From Cupriavidus oxalaticus (GTDB lineage: Bacteria; Pseudomonadota; Gammaproteobacteria; Burkholderiales; Burkholderiaceae): DNA of 64,000 nt. Of the stretch, positions 26,772-38,239 are shown piece after piece; position 1 is the stretch's first letter, and every line of letters starts with the position of its first letter. The notes beneath the pieces were generated by a model. It was not told the DNA's origin. It saw only the letters and a program-made list of their open reading frames with translations, and ran no database searches. The stretch spans positions 1,178,001 to 1,242,000 of the forward strand of contig NZ_CP069812.1 of NCBI RefSeq assembly GCF_016894385.1, read 5' to 3'. The position numbers were made by a program, and so were the translations under genes.

Positions 26772-27719
26772 ATGTCCCTGCCTGCATCCCAACCTGACAC
26801 TGCCGTGCCGGCGCTGGCGGCAAGCGCCGCGCCGGCCGCGCCGCTGCCAGCCGCGCGGCCCTCGCTGCTGCGGCGCTTCGTCGCCAACCGCGTCGCGGCG
26901 GCGGCACTGGTGCTGCTTGTGGTCCTGCTGCTGATCGCCGCGCTGGCCCATGTCATCAGCCCGCAGAACCCGTATGACCTGGCCTCGGTGTCGGTGATCG
27001 ACTCCGAGCTGCCGCCCGGCAGCGCCGGCTATGAGGGCAACGCGCACTACTGGCTGGGCACCGACGGCGCCGGCCGCGACCTGGTCAGCGCGATCTTCTA
27101 TGGCATCCGCATCAGCGTGGGCGTCGGCGTGATCAGCGCGGTGGTGGCGCTGATGGTCGGCAGCGCGGTTGGCCTCGCGGCGGCCTACTTCGGCGGCGTG
27201 GTCGATGCCGCGATCATGCGCGTGGTCGACCTGCAGCTGAGCCTGCCGGCGGTGCTGGTGGCGCTGATCCTGCTGGCCGTGCTGGGGCAGGGCGTCGACA
27301 AGACGCTGCTGGCGCTGGTGATCGTGCAGTGGGCCTACTTCGCGCGCACGGTGCGCGGCGCGGCGCAGGTGGAGCGGCGCAAGGAATATGTCGAGGCGGC
27401 GCTGGGCCAGGGGCTGCCGGCACTGCGCGTGATGTTCCGGCATATCCTGCCCAACTGCATGGCGCCGCTGGTGGTGACCGGCACGCTGCAGATCGCGCAT
27501 GCCATCACGCTGGAGGCGACCATGAGCTTCCTCGGCATCGGCCTGCCGCGCACGCAGCCGTCGCTGGGCATGCTGATCGCCAACGGCTTCGAGTACATGC
27601 TGTCGAACAAGTACTGGATCAGCATTTTCCCGGGCGTGGCCCTGGTGCTGCTGATCGGCTCGATCAACCTGGTGGGCGACCGCCTGCGCCGCGTGCTGAA
27701 CCCGCGGCTGGACGGCTGA
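26772..27719 (+). CDS. ABC importer permease 2 (DppC type)
   Basis: This 315-residue permease has a proline/alanine-rich cytoplasmic leader of about 40 residues before its first membrane helix (AAALVLLVVLLLIAALAHV). The DppC signature HYWLGTDGAGRDLVSAIFYGIRIS follows. The EAA loop lies in RRKEYVEAALGQGL. It pairs with the preceding permease. Confidence 0.92.
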   Translation: MSLPASQPDTAVPALAASAAPAAPLPAARPSLLRRFVANRVAAAALVLLVVLLLIAALAHVISPQNPYDLASVSVIDSELPPGSAGYEGNAHYWLGTDGAGRDLVSAIFYGIRISVGVGVISAVVALMVGSAVGLAAAYFGGVVDAAIMRVVDLQLSLPAVLVALILLAVLGQGVDKTLLALVIVQWAYFARTVRGAAQVERRKEYVEAALGQGLPALRVMFRHILPNCMAPLVVTGTLQIAHAITLEATMSFLGIGLPRTQPSLGMLIANGFEYMLSNKYWISIFPGVALVLLIGSINLVGDRLRRVLNPRLDG

Positions 27720-27735
27720 GGCCACGGAGACACAC

Positions 27736-28704
27736 ATGGCACTACTGGAAGTTTCCGGGCTGAGCACCAGCTTTGCATCGGCCAACGGCCGCAGGGAGTT
27801 GAAGGCCGTCGACGATGTCTCCTTCACGCTGGAGCCGGGCGAAATCCTCGGCATCGTCGGCGAGTCCGGTTCGGGCAAGTCGGTGACGGCGTTCTCGCTG
27901 ATGAACCTGCTGGACCCGCCCGGGCGCGTCAGCGGTGGCTCGGTCCGCTTCAAGGGGCAGGAGCTGCTGGCGTGCTCGCCGCGCCAGTGGCAGGCGTTGC
28001 GCGGCGACCGCATCGCGATGGTGTTCCAGGACCCGATGATGTCGCTGAACCCGGTGATGCGCGTCGGCGACCAGCTGGTCGAGACGGTGCGGGTGCACCA
28101 CCGCCGCACCCGCGCGCAGGCGCATGCGCAGGCGGTCGATGCGCTGGCGCGCGTGGGCATCCCGGCGCCGCAGGAACGCATGCGCGCCTATCCGCACGAG
28201 CTGTCCGGCGGCATGCGCCAGCGCGTGGCGATCGCCAATGCGCTGATCAACCGGCCCGACCTGATCATTGCCGACGAGCCCACCACGGCACTGGACGTCA
28301 CCATCCAGGCGCAGATCCTGTACGAGATGAAGCAACTGGTGCGCGAGACCGGCGCCGCCGCGATCTGGATCAGCCATGACCTGGCCGTGGTCAAGGACCT
28401 GGTCGACCGGGTCTGCGTGATGTACGCCGGCAGGGTCGTGGAGCAGGGGCCGGTGGCCGAGCTGATCGCGCGGCCGCTGCATCCCTACACGCGCGGGCTG
28501 CTCGATTCATTGCCCACGCCCGAAATGCGCGGCGCCACGCTGCGCGCGATTCCCGGCGCCGCGCCGGCCCTGGCGGCGCTGCCGCCGGGATGTGCCTTCG
28601 CGCCGCGCTGCCCGCGCGTGCGCGAGGCCTGCATCCAGCCGCCCGCGGCAACCCAGCTGCGCGGCCGCACGCTGCGCTGTTTTTATCCATTGGAGTCGGC
28701 ATGA
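27736..28704 (+). CDS. ABC importer ATPase 1 (DppD type)
   Basis: This 322-residue ATPase has Walker [11 protein letters not shown] (about 42-51), the signature [12 protein letters not shown], Walker [13 protein letters not shown], and the switch His in SHDLAVV. The C-terminal oligopeptide-transporter extension ([14 protein letters not shown]) carries the cysteine pattern found in the family, several of which are reported to bind Fe-S clusters. Its stop overlaps the next start (ATGA). Confidence 0.94.
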   Translation: MALLEVSGLSTSFASANGRRELKAVDDVSFTLEPGEILGIVGESGSGKSVTAFSLMNLLDPPGRVSGGSVRFKGQELLACSPRQWQALRGDRIAMVFQDPMMSLNPVMRVGDQLVETVRVHHRRTRAQAHAQAVDALARVGIPAPQERMRAYPHELSGGMRQRVAIANALINRPDLIIADEPTTALDVTIQAQILYEMKQLVRETGAAAIWISHDLAVVKDLVDRVCVMYAGRVVEQGPVAELIARPLHPYTRGLLDSLPTPEMRGATLRAIPGAAPALAALPPGCAFAPRCPRVREACIQPPAATQLRGRTLRCFYPLESA

Positions 28705-29660
28705 CCGTGCTGCTTGAAACCCGCCAGCTGCAGAAACGCTTTTCGCTGAAGCCCGGCCTGCTGGGCCGCATGGCCGGCAAGCCGGTGCAGGCGGTGCATG
28801 CCGTCAACGAGGTCTCGCTGCAGGTGCGCAAGGGCGAGGTGCTGGGCGTGGTCGGCGAGTCCGGCTGCGGCAAGTCCACGCTGGGCCGCATGCTGGCCGG
28901 GCTGCTGCCACAGAGCAGCGGCGAGATCGCGTGGGAAGGCCAGCGCGCCGATGTCGCATCGGCCGGCTATCACCGCGCGGTGCAGATGGTGTTCCAGAAT
29001 CCCTATGCCTCGCTCAATCCACGGCTGCGCATCGGCCACGCCATTACGGAGGGCGCGGTCTACCACCGCATGGTCAGCCGCGCGCGGGCTGCGGAGCTGG
29101 GCGGCGACCTGCTGCAGCAGGTCGGGCTCGACCCCAGCTACGCCGAGCGCTATCCGCACGAGTTCTCCGGCGGCCAGCGCCAGCGCGTGGCAATCGCCCG
29201 TGCGCTGGCGCTGCGCCCGCGGCTGCTGATCTGCGATGAGGCCGTGTCCGCGCTCGATGTCTCGGTGCAGGCGCAGATCATCAACCTGTTCATGCAGCTG
29301 CGGCGCGAGCATGGGCTGACCTACGTCTTCATCAGCCACAACCTGGCGGTGGTGGAGCACATGTCCGACCGGGTCGCGATCATGTACCTGGGCCGCGTCG
29401 TCGAGAGCGGCGATGCCCGCACGGTGTTCGCCGCGCCCAACCATCCCTATACCCGGGCGCTGCTGGCCGATGCGCCGCGGCTGGGCGGCGGCACCGCCAG
29501 CCACCAGCCGATCCGCGGCGAGCTGCCGAGCCCGCTGGCGCCGCCCAGCGGCTGCGCCTTCCATCCGCGCTGTCCGCATGCCAGCGCACGCTGCGCCGCC
29601 GAAGTGCCGGTGCTGCGCGATATCGGCGGACGCCTGTCCGCCTGCCACCTGAATGACTAG
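28701..29660 (+). CDS. ABC importer ATPase 2 (DppF type)
   Basis: This 319-residue ATPase starts at the ATG overlapping the previous stop. It has Walker [13 protein letters not shown], the signature [15 protein letters not shown], Walker [13 protein letters not shown], switch SHNLAVVEH, and the terminal [14 protein letters not shown] motif. With its partner it powers import from the periplasm. Confidence 0.94.
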   Translation: MTVLLETRQLQKRFSLKPGLLGRMAGKPVQAVHAVNEVSLQVRKGEVLGVVGESGCGKSTLGRMLAGLLPQSSGEIAWEGQRADVASAGYHRAVQMVFQNPYASLNPRLRIGHAITEGAVYHRMVSRARAAELGGDLLQQVGLDPSYAERYPHEFSGGQRQRVAIARALALRPRLLICDEAVSALDVSVQAQIINLFMQLRREHGLTYVFISHNLAVVEHMSDRVAIMYLGRVVESGDARTVFAAPNHPYTRALLADAPRLGGGTASHQPIRGELPSPLAPPSGCAFHPRCPHASARCAAEVPVLRDIGGRLSACHLND

Positions 29661-29825
29661 CTAGCCGCCGCACGCGGCACGCCTCGCTTCCGGATTTGCA
29701 CTGCCGTCCCGCCATGGCGGGACGGCGGGGGAGCGTTCGCGCCGCGCGCAGGAACAAGACCACGGCAGACGGGAAATCCAACGGGGGAAGTCATGCATCG
29801 CCAACCAAGGAAAGGGAGAAGAGCC

Positions 29826-30878
29826 ATGAATCAAGCCAGACCATATCGGGGGCCATACCGGCAGCAGGTGCGTCATGCCTGCATCGGCAGCGCGCTGGCG
29901 CTGTTGTCGGCCGCGGCCGACGCCTCGGTGACGCTGTACGGCCGCATCGATACCGACATCGAATACCAGAAAGGACCGGACGGATCGGCCACGCAGATGG
30001 TCGACAACGCCTCGCGCTGGGGCATGCGCGGCAGCGAAGACCTCGGCGGCGGGCTGCGCGCCGCGTTCGGCCTGGAGCAGGGCTTTGCCGCCGACAGCGG
30101 CGTGCCCACCAACCCGCAGTTCCGCAATGCCTTCGTCGGGCTGCAGGGCGGCTTTGGCGCGTTGGCGCTGGGCCGGCTGGATTCCGCCACCATCACCGGC
30201 TCGCCGATCTATTCGCAGGTGACGCAGAACGTGGACTTTGCCATCCACGATGCCGGCGCCACCGCGATCGGCACCAAGGTGCTGAATGCGCGCAACCGCG
30301 TGTCCAATGCCCTGGGCTACATGACGCCCACCTTTGGCGGCTTTTCCATGCGGGCGCGCGTGAACCTGGCCGGTCCGGATCCGGCCACGCCCAATGCCAC
30401 CTCGCCGGTGAAGACGGAAGACGATTTCCGCCAGGTCGACATCGGCCTGAACTATGCGGCGGGCAAGTTTGCTGCGGGCCTGGGCTATTCGCGCGATGCC
30501 AAGACCGGCGGCCTGGCCGCCAACGACTTCCGCGACAAGGTGCAGGCGGTGGCGTCCTATGACTTTACCGTGGTCAACGTCTACGGGCTCTACGGGCGCG
30601 ACCGCTACGCCGGCACCGCCACCACGCGCACCGACGTGCCGTACTGGCTGGTCGGCTTCACCGTGCCGTACGGCGCGCACAGCGTGACCGTCAACTACAT
30701 GGAGCGCGCGGTGCAGCGCGACCCGCAGGGCCGCCTGAAGAAAGTGCAGGCCGCCTATGGCTACCGCCTCAGCAAGCGCACCATGCCCTATGTCTTCTTC
30801 GATCGAGAGGATCCGAACTCGCACAAGGCCGGCGATACCGTGACCACGGCCGGCATCGGCATCCAGCACAAATTCTGA
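29826..30878 (+). CDS. Gram-negative porin (Burkholderiales OmpC-like)
   Basis: This 350-residue outer-membrane protein follows a GGGAGAAG ribosome site. After a signal peptide (cleavage near ADAS-VTLYG) the chain opens as usual for the family (VTLYGRIDTDIEYQ) and ends in an aromatic Phe (QHKF) needed for outer-membrane insertion. Alternating strands include the L3-type segment (LGRLDSATIT). It is placed at the end of the ABC genes and ahead of the amidohydrolase, which suggests it admits the same substrate. Confidence 0.92.
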   Translation: MNQARPYRGPYRQQVRHACIGSALALLSAAADASVTLYGRIDTDIEYQKGPDGSATQMVDNASRWGMRGSEDLGGGLRAAFGLEQGFAADSGVPTNPQFRNAFVGLQGGFGALALGRLDSATITGSPIYSQVTQNVDFAIHDAGATAIGTKVLNARNRVSNALGYMTPTFGGFSMRARVNLAGPDPATPNATSPVKTEDDFRQVDIGLNYAAGKFAAGLGYSRDAKTGGLAANDFRDKVQAVASYDFTVVNVYGLYGRDRYAGTATTRTDVPYWLVGFTVPYGAHSVTVNYMERAVQRDPQGRLKKVQAAYGYRLSKRTMPYVFFDREDPNSHKAGDTVTTAGIGIQHKF

Positions 30879-30880
30879 GC

Positions 30881-31747
30881 ATGACATTTCCCTATACGCT
30901 GACCGAACCGGCTGGCGCGGCATTGCCGCTGGTGGTCGATTCCCCGCACAGCGGGCAGGCCCGCGCCGGCAGCCTGCCGTCCGCGCTGCCGCTGGCGGCG
31001 CCGCCCGAAGCCCTGCTGACGGGCTGGGACGCCTATGTCGACGAGTTGTTCGCGCATGCGCCGGCGGTGGGCGGCACGCTGCTGTGCGCGGAGTTTCCGC
31101 GCTGGCTGGTGGACGTGAACCGCGCCCGCGACGATATCGACCCGGCGCTGGTCGACGGCGCCATGCCGTTCGCGCTGCGGCCCAGCGACAAGGCCGGCCG
31201 CGGCATGGGCGTGCTGCGCCGGCTGGCGCTGCCGGGCGTGCCGGTCTACGGCGCGCCGCTGTCGCCCGCCATGGCCGAGCATCTGCTGAAGACGTACTAC
31301 GATCCCTACCATGCCGCGCTTGCCGGCGCGATGGCAGCGCACCATGCGCGCTTCGGCGCGGTGTGGCATCTCGACTGCCATTCGATGAAGTCGCGCGGCA
31401 ATGCCATGAACGTGGACTTTGGCTCGGAGCGGCCGGACTTCGTCCTCAGCAACCGCGACGGCGCTACCTGCCCGGAAGCGTTTATCGAACTGGTCGGGCA
31501 ATGCCTGCGCGGCTTTGGCTACCAGGTCGGCGTCAACTGGCCGTACAAGGGCGCGGAACTGGTGACGGCGTATTCGGACCCGGCGCGCGGGCGCTACAGC
31601 CTGCAGATCGAGATCAACCGCGCGCTGTACCTGGACGAGGCGCGCTTCGTGCCGCATGACGGGTTTGCCCGGCTGCGCGGCCATCTCGACCAGTTGCTCG
31701 AGCGCGTGGCGGACCATATCCGCGCGGAGGTGGCGCGCGGCGCGTAA
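30881..31747 (+). CDS. N-formylglutamate amidohydrolase-family protein
   Basis: This 288-residue protein begins 2 bp after the porin stop. Landmarks of the family are VVDSPHSGQ near the start, VDVNRARDDID, HLDCHSMKS and IEINRALYLDE, which supply the zinc and substrate residues. Family members hydrolyse N-formylglutamate in histidine breakdown, but no hut genes are near. The operon context points instead to an imported N-formyl or N-acyl amino acid or small amide as substrate (inference). Confidence 0.85.
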   Translation: MTFPYTLTEPAGAALPLVVDSPHSGQARAGSLPSALPLAAPPEALLTGWDAYVDELFAHAPAVGGTLLCAEFPRWLVDVNRARDDIDPALVDGAMPFALRPSDKAGRGMGVLRRLALPGVPVYGAPLSPAMAEHLLKTYYDPYHAALAGAMAAHHARFGAVWHLDCHSMKSRGNAMNVDFGSERPDFVLSNRDGATCPEAFIELVGQCLRGFGYQVGVNWPYKGAELVTAYSDPARGRYSLQIEINRALYLDEARFVPHDGFARLRGHLDQLLERVADHIRAEVARGA

Positions 31748-31765
31748 GTGAGCGCATGAGCGTGC

Positions 31766-33184
31766 TCAGAGCACCTTGCCCGGGTTCATCAGCCCCAGCG
31801 GGTCGAGCGCGCCCTTGATCGCGCGCATCAGCGCCAGCTCGACCTCGCTCTTGTAGTGCTGCAGTGCCTCGCGCTTGAGCTGGCCCACGCCATGCTCGGC
31901 CGAGATCGAGCCACAGTGCGAGCGCACGCTGTCGTGCACGATGCGGTTGACCTGGTCCTGGCTGGCAAGAAAGGCGTCATGGTCGACGCCCTCCGGCGGC
32001 GAGACGTTGTAGTGCAGGTTGCCATCGCCGAGATGGCCGAAGGTCACCATGCGCGCGCCGGGGAAGGCGTTCTGCAGCAGCGCGTCGGTGGTCTCGATGA
32101 AGTCGGCCACGCGCGAGACCGGCACGGCGATATCGTGCTTGATGTTCTTGCCGTCCTCGACCTGCGCCAGCGGGATATGCTCGCGCAGGTTCCAGAAATC
32201 GCGCGACTGCTGCACCGACTCGGCCACCACGGCGTCAAGCACCACGCCGGCGTCGAAGGCGGCGTTCATCAGCGTTTCGAAGATGCCGCGCGCGTGCGCT
32301 TCGCCCTCGCTGTCGGACAGCTCCATCAGCACCAGCTGCGGGTGGATGTCGGCGAACGGGTAGCGCAGCTGGGGGTAGTGCTGCGTCACCAGCGCCATGC
32401 AGCGCGCCGACATCAGCTCGAAGCCGGTCAGCATCGCACCCGCATGCGACTGCGCGATCGCCAGCAGCGCCAGCGCGGCGCGCGGGCTCTGCACCGCGGC
32501 CAGCGCGGTGACCGAGGCGCGCGGCAGCGGGAACAGCTTCATCACGGCGGCGGTGATGATGCCGAGCGTGCCTTCGGCGCCGATATACAGGTCGCGCAGG
32601 TCATAGCCGGTGTTGTCCTTGCGCAGGCCGCGCAGGCCATGCCAGGTGTCGCCCGTCGGCGTCACCACCTCCAGCCCCAGGCACAGCTCGCGCGTATTGC
32701 CATAGCGCAGCACCGCGGTGCCGCCGGCATTGGTCGACAGGTTGCCGCCGATGGTGCAGCTGCCCTCGGCCGCCAGGCTCAGCGGAAACAGCCGGCCGTG
32801 CTCGCGCGCCACGTCCTGCAGGTGCTGCAGCACCACGCCGGCTTCGACGGTGATGGTGTTGTTGAGCGGATCGACCTGGCGGATGCGGTTGAGCCGCTGC
32901 AGCGACAGCACCACCGCGTCGCGCCCGGCCGCCGGCGTGGCGCCGCCGCACAGGCCGGTATTGCCGCCCTGCGGCACCACCGCCACCTTGTGCGCATGGC
33001 AGGCATGGACCGCGGCGGCGACTTCCTCGGTGGTGCCGGGACGCAGCACGGCCAGCGCCTCGCCGCTATAGCGCTTGCGCCAGTCGGTCAGGTAAGGAGC
33101 CTTGTCGGCGGCCTCGGTCAGCACGTGCTGCGGGCCGAGCGCCGCGCGGCAAAGGGCGAGGAAGGAGTCTTGGGACGAGGTCAT
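31766..33184 (-). CDS. FAD-linked D-2-hydroxyacid dehydrogenase (GlcD/D-2-hydroxyglutarate type)
   Basis: This 472-residue protein has a PCMH-type FAD-binding domain (about 40-220, VAVVPQGGNTGLCGGATP, GSCTIGGNLSTNAGG) and a C-terminal FAD-oxidase domain with FGHLGDGNLHYNV and SAEHGVGQLKREAL, the metal-binding and catalytic part. It oxidises a D-2-hydroxyacid such as D-lactate, glycolate or D-2-hydroxyglutarate. It is last in a minus-strand set with wrbA and DUF2069. An ETF-ubiquinone oxidoreductase occurs in the same window, so electrons could go to ETF. Confidence 0.88.
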   Translation of the reverse strand: MTSSQDSFLALCRAALGPQHVLTEAADKAPYLTDWRKRYSGEALAVLRPGTTEEVAAAVHACHAHKVAVVPQGGNTGLCGGATPAAGRDAVVLSLQRLNRIRQVDPLNNTITVEAGVVLQHLQDVAREHGRLFPLSLAAEGSCTIGGNLSTNAGGTAVLRYGNTRELCLGLEVVTPTGDTWHGLRGLRKDNTGYDLRDLYIGAEGTLGIITAAVMKLFPLPRASVTALAAVQSPRAALALLAIAQSHAGAMLTGFELMSARCMALVTQHYPQLRYPFADIHPQLVLMELSDSEGEAHARGIFETLMNAAFDAGVVLDAVVAESVQQSRDFWNLREHIPLAQVEDGKNIKHDIAVPVSRVADFIETTDALLQNAFPGARMVTFGHLGDGNLHYNVSPPEGVDHDAFLASQDQVNRIVHDSVRSHCGSISAEHGVGQLKREALQHYKSEVELALMRAIKGALDPLGLMNPGKVL

Positions 33185-33217
33185 GGGCGGGGAATCGATT
33201 GCATGGGGAGCGCTGGC

Positions 33218-34432
<1,215 letters not shown>

Positions 34433-34512
34433 TCATATGAACTGACTGGCCCCCGCGCTCGCCTGCCCGTGCTGCCCGGGGGGGCTATATCCGACAAGGA
34501 GATTGCTGCCGC

Positions 34513-35853
34513 ATGCTTGGTACCCGCGTTGCCCGCCTGCGCAGGGAATGGAACCTGCAGAAGGTCCGCGCGCTGGCGCGCTATGTCGTGCGCCGCGCCG
34601 GCGAGGACCGGCTGCCGCAGGTGTCCGCGAGCCTGACCTTTACCACCGTGCTGGCCGTGGTGCCGGTGCTGACGGTGGCGTTCGCGCTGCTGGCCGCGTT
34701 CCCGGTGTTCCGCGACTTCCGCAATGCCATCGAGGCGTTCCTGTTCCAGAACCTGATTCCCGGCAACGTCAGCGAATCGATCTCGCGCTACATCGGGCAG
34801 TTCGCCAAGAGCGCGCGCGGGCTGACCGCGGTGGGCCTGGGCGCGCTGATGGTGACGTCGGTGCTGACCATGCTGACCGTGGAGGACGCGCTCAACGCGA
34901 TCTGGCGCGTCAAGCAGCGCCGCCCATTGGCGCAGCGGGTGCTGGTGTTCTGGGCGGTGCTGACCTTCGGGCCGGTGCTGATCGGCGCGAGCCTGTCGAT
35001 CAGTTCCTACCTGATCTCGATCTCGGCGGGCTACGTCGGCACCATGCCGGTGGGGATCGGCCTGCTGGTGAGCGCCACGCCGGTGGCGCTGTCGGCGCTG
35101 GCCTTTGCCTTCCTGTACACCGCGGTGCCCAATGCCTACGTGGAGTGGCGCGACGCCATCGTCGCCGGCGTGGTGGCCGCGATCGCGTTCGAGTTCGCCA
35201 AGCGCGGCTTCGGCTATTTCATCACGCATATCCCGGCCTATACGGCGGTCTACGGCACCTTTGCCGCGCTGCCGATCTTCCTGCTGTGGATCTACCTGAG
35301 CTGGCTGGTGACGCTGCTGGGGGCCACCATCGCCGCCAACCTGCCGGTGATCCGGCAGGGCTACTGGCGCCGCCGCACCTTTGCCGGCAGCGAGTTCTTC
35401 GATGCGCTGGGCGTGCTGCTGCTGCTCTACCGCGCCCGCGACGAGGTGCCGCGCAGCGTGGGCGAGCTCGACCTGGGCCGCAAGCTGCGCGTGGAAGCGG
35501 ATTACCTGGCGGGGCTGCTCGGCAAGCTGAAAGCCATGCACCTGGTCGGGCGGCTGCAGCAGGAGCGCGGGCAGGCGCACTGGGCCTTGCTGTGCGATCC
35601 GTCGCAGGTGACGCTGCGCATGCTGCACGACCGGCTGGTGCTGAATTTGCCGCGGTTGCCACGCACCGCGCTGGCGCAGCACCTGCGTGGCGCCGAATCG
35701 CTCAGGTCGGTGCTGGACAATCCGCAGCTGGACCAGACGCTGGAGGCGGTCTTCAACCAGCAGCCAGCCGGCCCGCAGCCCGCGGCGGACGGTGCCGCGC
35801 CGCAGCGGCGCACGCTGGAAGTGGTGCCGCCGGGCTGGCACGGGCAGGTGTGA
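34513..35853 (+). CDS. YihY/BrkB-family membrane protein
   Basis: This 446-residue protein has the UPF0761 core: an N-terminal LPQVSASLTFTTVLAVVPVLTVAFAL, several membrane helices to about residue 290, AYTAVYGTFAALPIFLLWIYLSW, then a cytoplasmic C-terminal domain of about 150 residues with a Pro/Ala tail. It was once misnamed RNase BN. Its role (an envelope function or transport) is unsettled. AAGGAG lies 11 bases before the start. Confidence 0.9.
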   Translation: MLGTRVARLRREWNLQKVRALARYVVRRAGEDRLPQVSASLTFTTVLAVVPVLTVAFALLAAFPVFRDFRNAIEAFLFQNLIPGNVSESISRYIGQFAKSARGLTAVGLGALMVTSVLTMLTVEDALNAIWRVKQRRPLAQRVLVFWAVLTFGPVLIGASLSISSYLISISAGYVGTMPVGIGLLVSATPVALSALAFAFLYTAVPNAYVEWRDAIVAGVVAAIAFEFAKRGFGYFITHIPAYTAVYGTFAALPIFLLWIYLSWLVTLLGATIAANLPVIRQGYWRRRTFAGSEFFDALGVLLLLYRARDEVPRSVGELDLGRKLRVEADYLAGLLGKLKAMHLVGRLQQERGQAHWALLCDPSQVTLRMLHDRLVLNLPRLPRTALAQHLRGAESLRSVLDNPQLDQTLEAVFNQQPAGPQPAADGAAPQRRTLEVVPPGWHGQV

Positions 35854-35871
35854 AGCCCAGCGAGCGCAGCG

Positions 35872-36696
35872 TCAGCCGGCCGCGACCACCTTGCGCGCAA
35901 AGCCCGCCAGCGTGTCCAGCACTTCGTCCGGGCGTTCGCCCATCAGCGCATGGCCGCACGGCACCGACACCACGCTCGCCTGCGCCATCTTGCCGGCCAG
36001 CGCCTGCGCCGCCTTGGGCGAGGTCATCATGTCCTTGCTGCCGGTGATGAACAGCGCGGGGCAGGCCACCGCGGCGGCGGCTTCCTCGCCGTGCGCATAG
36101 GCATTGCAGGCGGAGAAATCGTTGTGGAACACATGCGCCTGCGGGTTGTTGCGCGACACGCGCTCCATCAGCCGCTGGCTGCCGCCGTGCATCCAGGCAC
36201 CGGGACCCGGCGACGAGGGCTTGTTGGCCAGGCTCGAATGCGACCAGGCGTTGACCATGGCGATGGCCTCGCTCTCCCGGTTCAGCGACGCATCGAGCAG
36301 CGCATCGGAAACCTTCATCGGGTAGGCCGTGGCCAGCAGGGCGATGCCGCGCACCGCCTGCGGATGCCGCGCCGCGCATTCCAGCGCGATCAGCGAGCCC
36401 ATGCTGTGCCCGAACACGAAGGCCGGCGCCTTGACGCCGGCGGCGGCCACCAGCGCCATCACCCAGTCGGCCATGGCCTCGACGGTAGGCAGCGGCGTGC
36501 CCTGGCTGCGGTTATGGCCGGGCAGGTCCACCGCCAGCACCGAGAAGCCGTGGTTGGCGAACCAGCGCGTCTGCAGCGCCCACACGCTGTGGTCGTTCTG
36601 CGCGCCATGGACGAACACGGCGCAGGGCAGGGCGGGATCGAAGGGCTTGCCGCCGGTATAGGCGTAGGCCGGCTGGCCTGCAACGTTCAGTTCCAT
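35872..36696 (-). CDS. Alpha/beta hydrolase
   Basis: This 274-residue enzyme has the nucleophile elbow GHSMGS (about residues 95-100), the oxyanion region VFVHGAQND, an acid in TGSKDMM, and the catalytic His in CGHALMGERPDE. Its start overlaps the metY stop by one base (TGATG), so the two are coupled. It could be a homoserine acyl-related esterase by context, but the substrate cannot be told from sequence. Confidence 0.88.
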   Translation of the reverse strand: MELNVAGQPAYAYTGGKPFDPALPCAVFVHGAQNDHSVWALQTRWFANHGFSVLAVDLPGHNRSQGTPLPTVEAMADWVMALVAAAGVKAPAFVFGHSMGSLIALECAARHPQAVRGIALLATAYPMKVSDALLDASLNRESEAIAMVNAWSHSSLANKPSSPGPGAWMHGGSQRLMERVSRNNPQAHVFHNDFSACNAYAHGEEAAAAVACPALFITGSKDMMTSPKAAQALAGKMAQASVVSVPCGHALMGERPDEVLDTLAGFARKVVAAG

Positions 36697-38003
36697 CAGG
36701 CCTGCCCTCCCTTGCTCATGGTCTTCTCGGCGGACTTCAGGCCGCGCTTGAGGTCGTCGATCAGGTCGTCCGGGTCTTCCAGGCCGATCGACAGGCGGAT
36801 CGTGCCCTCGGCGATGCCGGCCGACTGCAGCGCCGCCGCATCCATGCGGAAGTGCGTGGTCGAGGCCGGGTGGATCACCAGCGAGCGCGCATCGCCCACG
36901 TTGGCCAGGTGCGAGAACAGCGACAGGCTTTCAATGAAGCGCTGGCCCGCCAGCCGGTTGCCCTTCAGGTTGAAGCTGAACACCGCGCCGCAGCCGCGCG
37001 GCAGCAGGCGCTTGGCCAGCTCGTAGTCGGGATGCGATTCCAGCTCGGGGTAGGACACCGACTCCACCATCGGGTGCGAGGCCAGGAACTGCACCACCTT
37101 GCGGGTGTTGTCGACATGGCGGCTCATGCGCAGCGGCAGCGTCTCCACGCCTTGCAGCAGCTGCCACGCGGCCATCGGGTTCATGCAGGCGCCGAAGTCG
37201 CGCAGGCCTTCGCGGCGCGCGCGCAGCAGGAAGGGCGCCACCGTGCTTTCCTCGGTGAACACCATGTTGTGGAAGCCTTCGTACGGCTCGGACAGCTCGG
37301 GGAAGCGGCCCGATTTCTCGAAGTCAAAGGTCCCGCCCTCCACCAGCACGCCGCCGATGGTGGTGCCATGGCCGCCCAGGAACTTGGTCGCGGAGTGGTA
37401 GAGCAGGCCGGCGCCGAGATCGAACGGGCGCAGCAGGTAGGGCGTGGTGAAGGTCGAATCGACCAGCAGCGGGATGCCGTGGTCCTGGCCGAGCTGCGCC
37501 AGCGTGGGGATGTCGAGCACGTCCAGGCCCGGGTTGCCCAGCGTCTCGCCGAACAGCAATCTGGTATTGGGGCGGATCGCGGCGCGCCAGGCGTCGATGT
37601 CGCGCGCCTTGACGAAGGTGGTCTCGATGCCGAAGCGGCGCAGCGTGTAGTGCAGCAGGTTGTGCGAGCCGCCGTACAGCGCCGACGACGCCACCACGTG
37701 CGAGCCGGCCCCCATCAGCGTGGCCACGGCGAGGTGCAGCGCGGCCTGGCCCGAGGCGGTGGCGATCGCGCCGGCGCCGTTCTCCAGCGCGGCGATGCGC
37801 TCTTCCAGCACGGCCACGGTCGGGTTGGAGATGCGCGAATAGACGTGGCCCGCGCGCTCCATGTTGAACAGCGACGCGGCGTGCTCGCTGTCGCGGAACA
37901 CGAAGGAGGTGGTCAGGTGGATGGGGGTGGCGCGCGCCCCGGTGGCGGGGTCGGGCGCGGCGCCGGCGTGCAGCGCCAGCGTATCGAAGCGGGTTCCGGA
38001 CAT
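36696..38003 (-). CDS. metY: O-acetylhomoserine sulfhydrylase (Cys/Met PLP family)
   Basis: This 435-residue enzyme starts at MSGTRFDTLALHAGAAPDP. The PLP lysine is in SATKFLGGHGT. Long-form hallmarks are GGTFDFEKSGRFPELSEPYEGFHN and NVGDARSLVIHPASTTH. The length above 420 residues fits MetY rather than MetB or MetZ. It makes homocysteine from O-acetylhomoserine and sulfide. I see no recognisable SAM riboswitch upstream. It is cotranscribed with the alpha/beta hydrolase. Confidence 0.9.
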   Translation of the reverse strand: MSGTRFDTLALHAGAAPDPATGARATPIHLTTSFVFRDSEHAASLFNMERAGHVYSRISNPTVAVLEERIAALENGAGAIATASGQAALHLAVATLMGAGSHVVASSALYGGSHNLLHYTLRRFGIETTFVKARDIDAWRAAIRPNTRLLFGETLGNPGLDVLDIPTLAQLGQDHGIPLLVDSTFTTPYLLRPFDLGAGLLYHSATKFLGGHGTTIGGVLVEGGTFDFEKSGRFPELSEPYEGFHNMVFTEESTVAPFLLRARREGLRDFGACMNPMAAWQLLQGVETLPLRMSRHVDNTRKVVQFLASHPMVESVSYPELESHPDYELAKRLLPRGCGAVFSFNLKGNRLAGQRFIESLSLFSHLANVGDARSLVIHPASTTHFRMDAAALQSAGIAEGTIRLSIGLEDPDDLIDDLKRGLKSAEKTMSKGGQA

Positions 38004-38239
38004 GGTCGGTCGGGTGTAGTTATCTCCGGCCAGCATCGTAGCATCGTGCGCACGCCCACGCTGGCCGATCACCCGCAAACCGGCCTCCTGCTTTACTTTG
38101 CCGGCTGGTTTGGGCTAGGATCGGTCGCACGGGCACCTCTGCCCGCACATCCCGGAACAGATAACGAAGCGACCGGCATCGCCCCGCGATGCGTTCGGCG
38201 CAAATCGGCACAGCACAGTACAAGGCAGTGGAGACCAAC

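Noticed and set aside
30881..31747. HutG in a histidine-utilisation operon
   Set aside because: The enzyme family fits, but no hutH, hutU, hutI or hutF is near and the gene is tied to an ABC importer. I kept the family name only.
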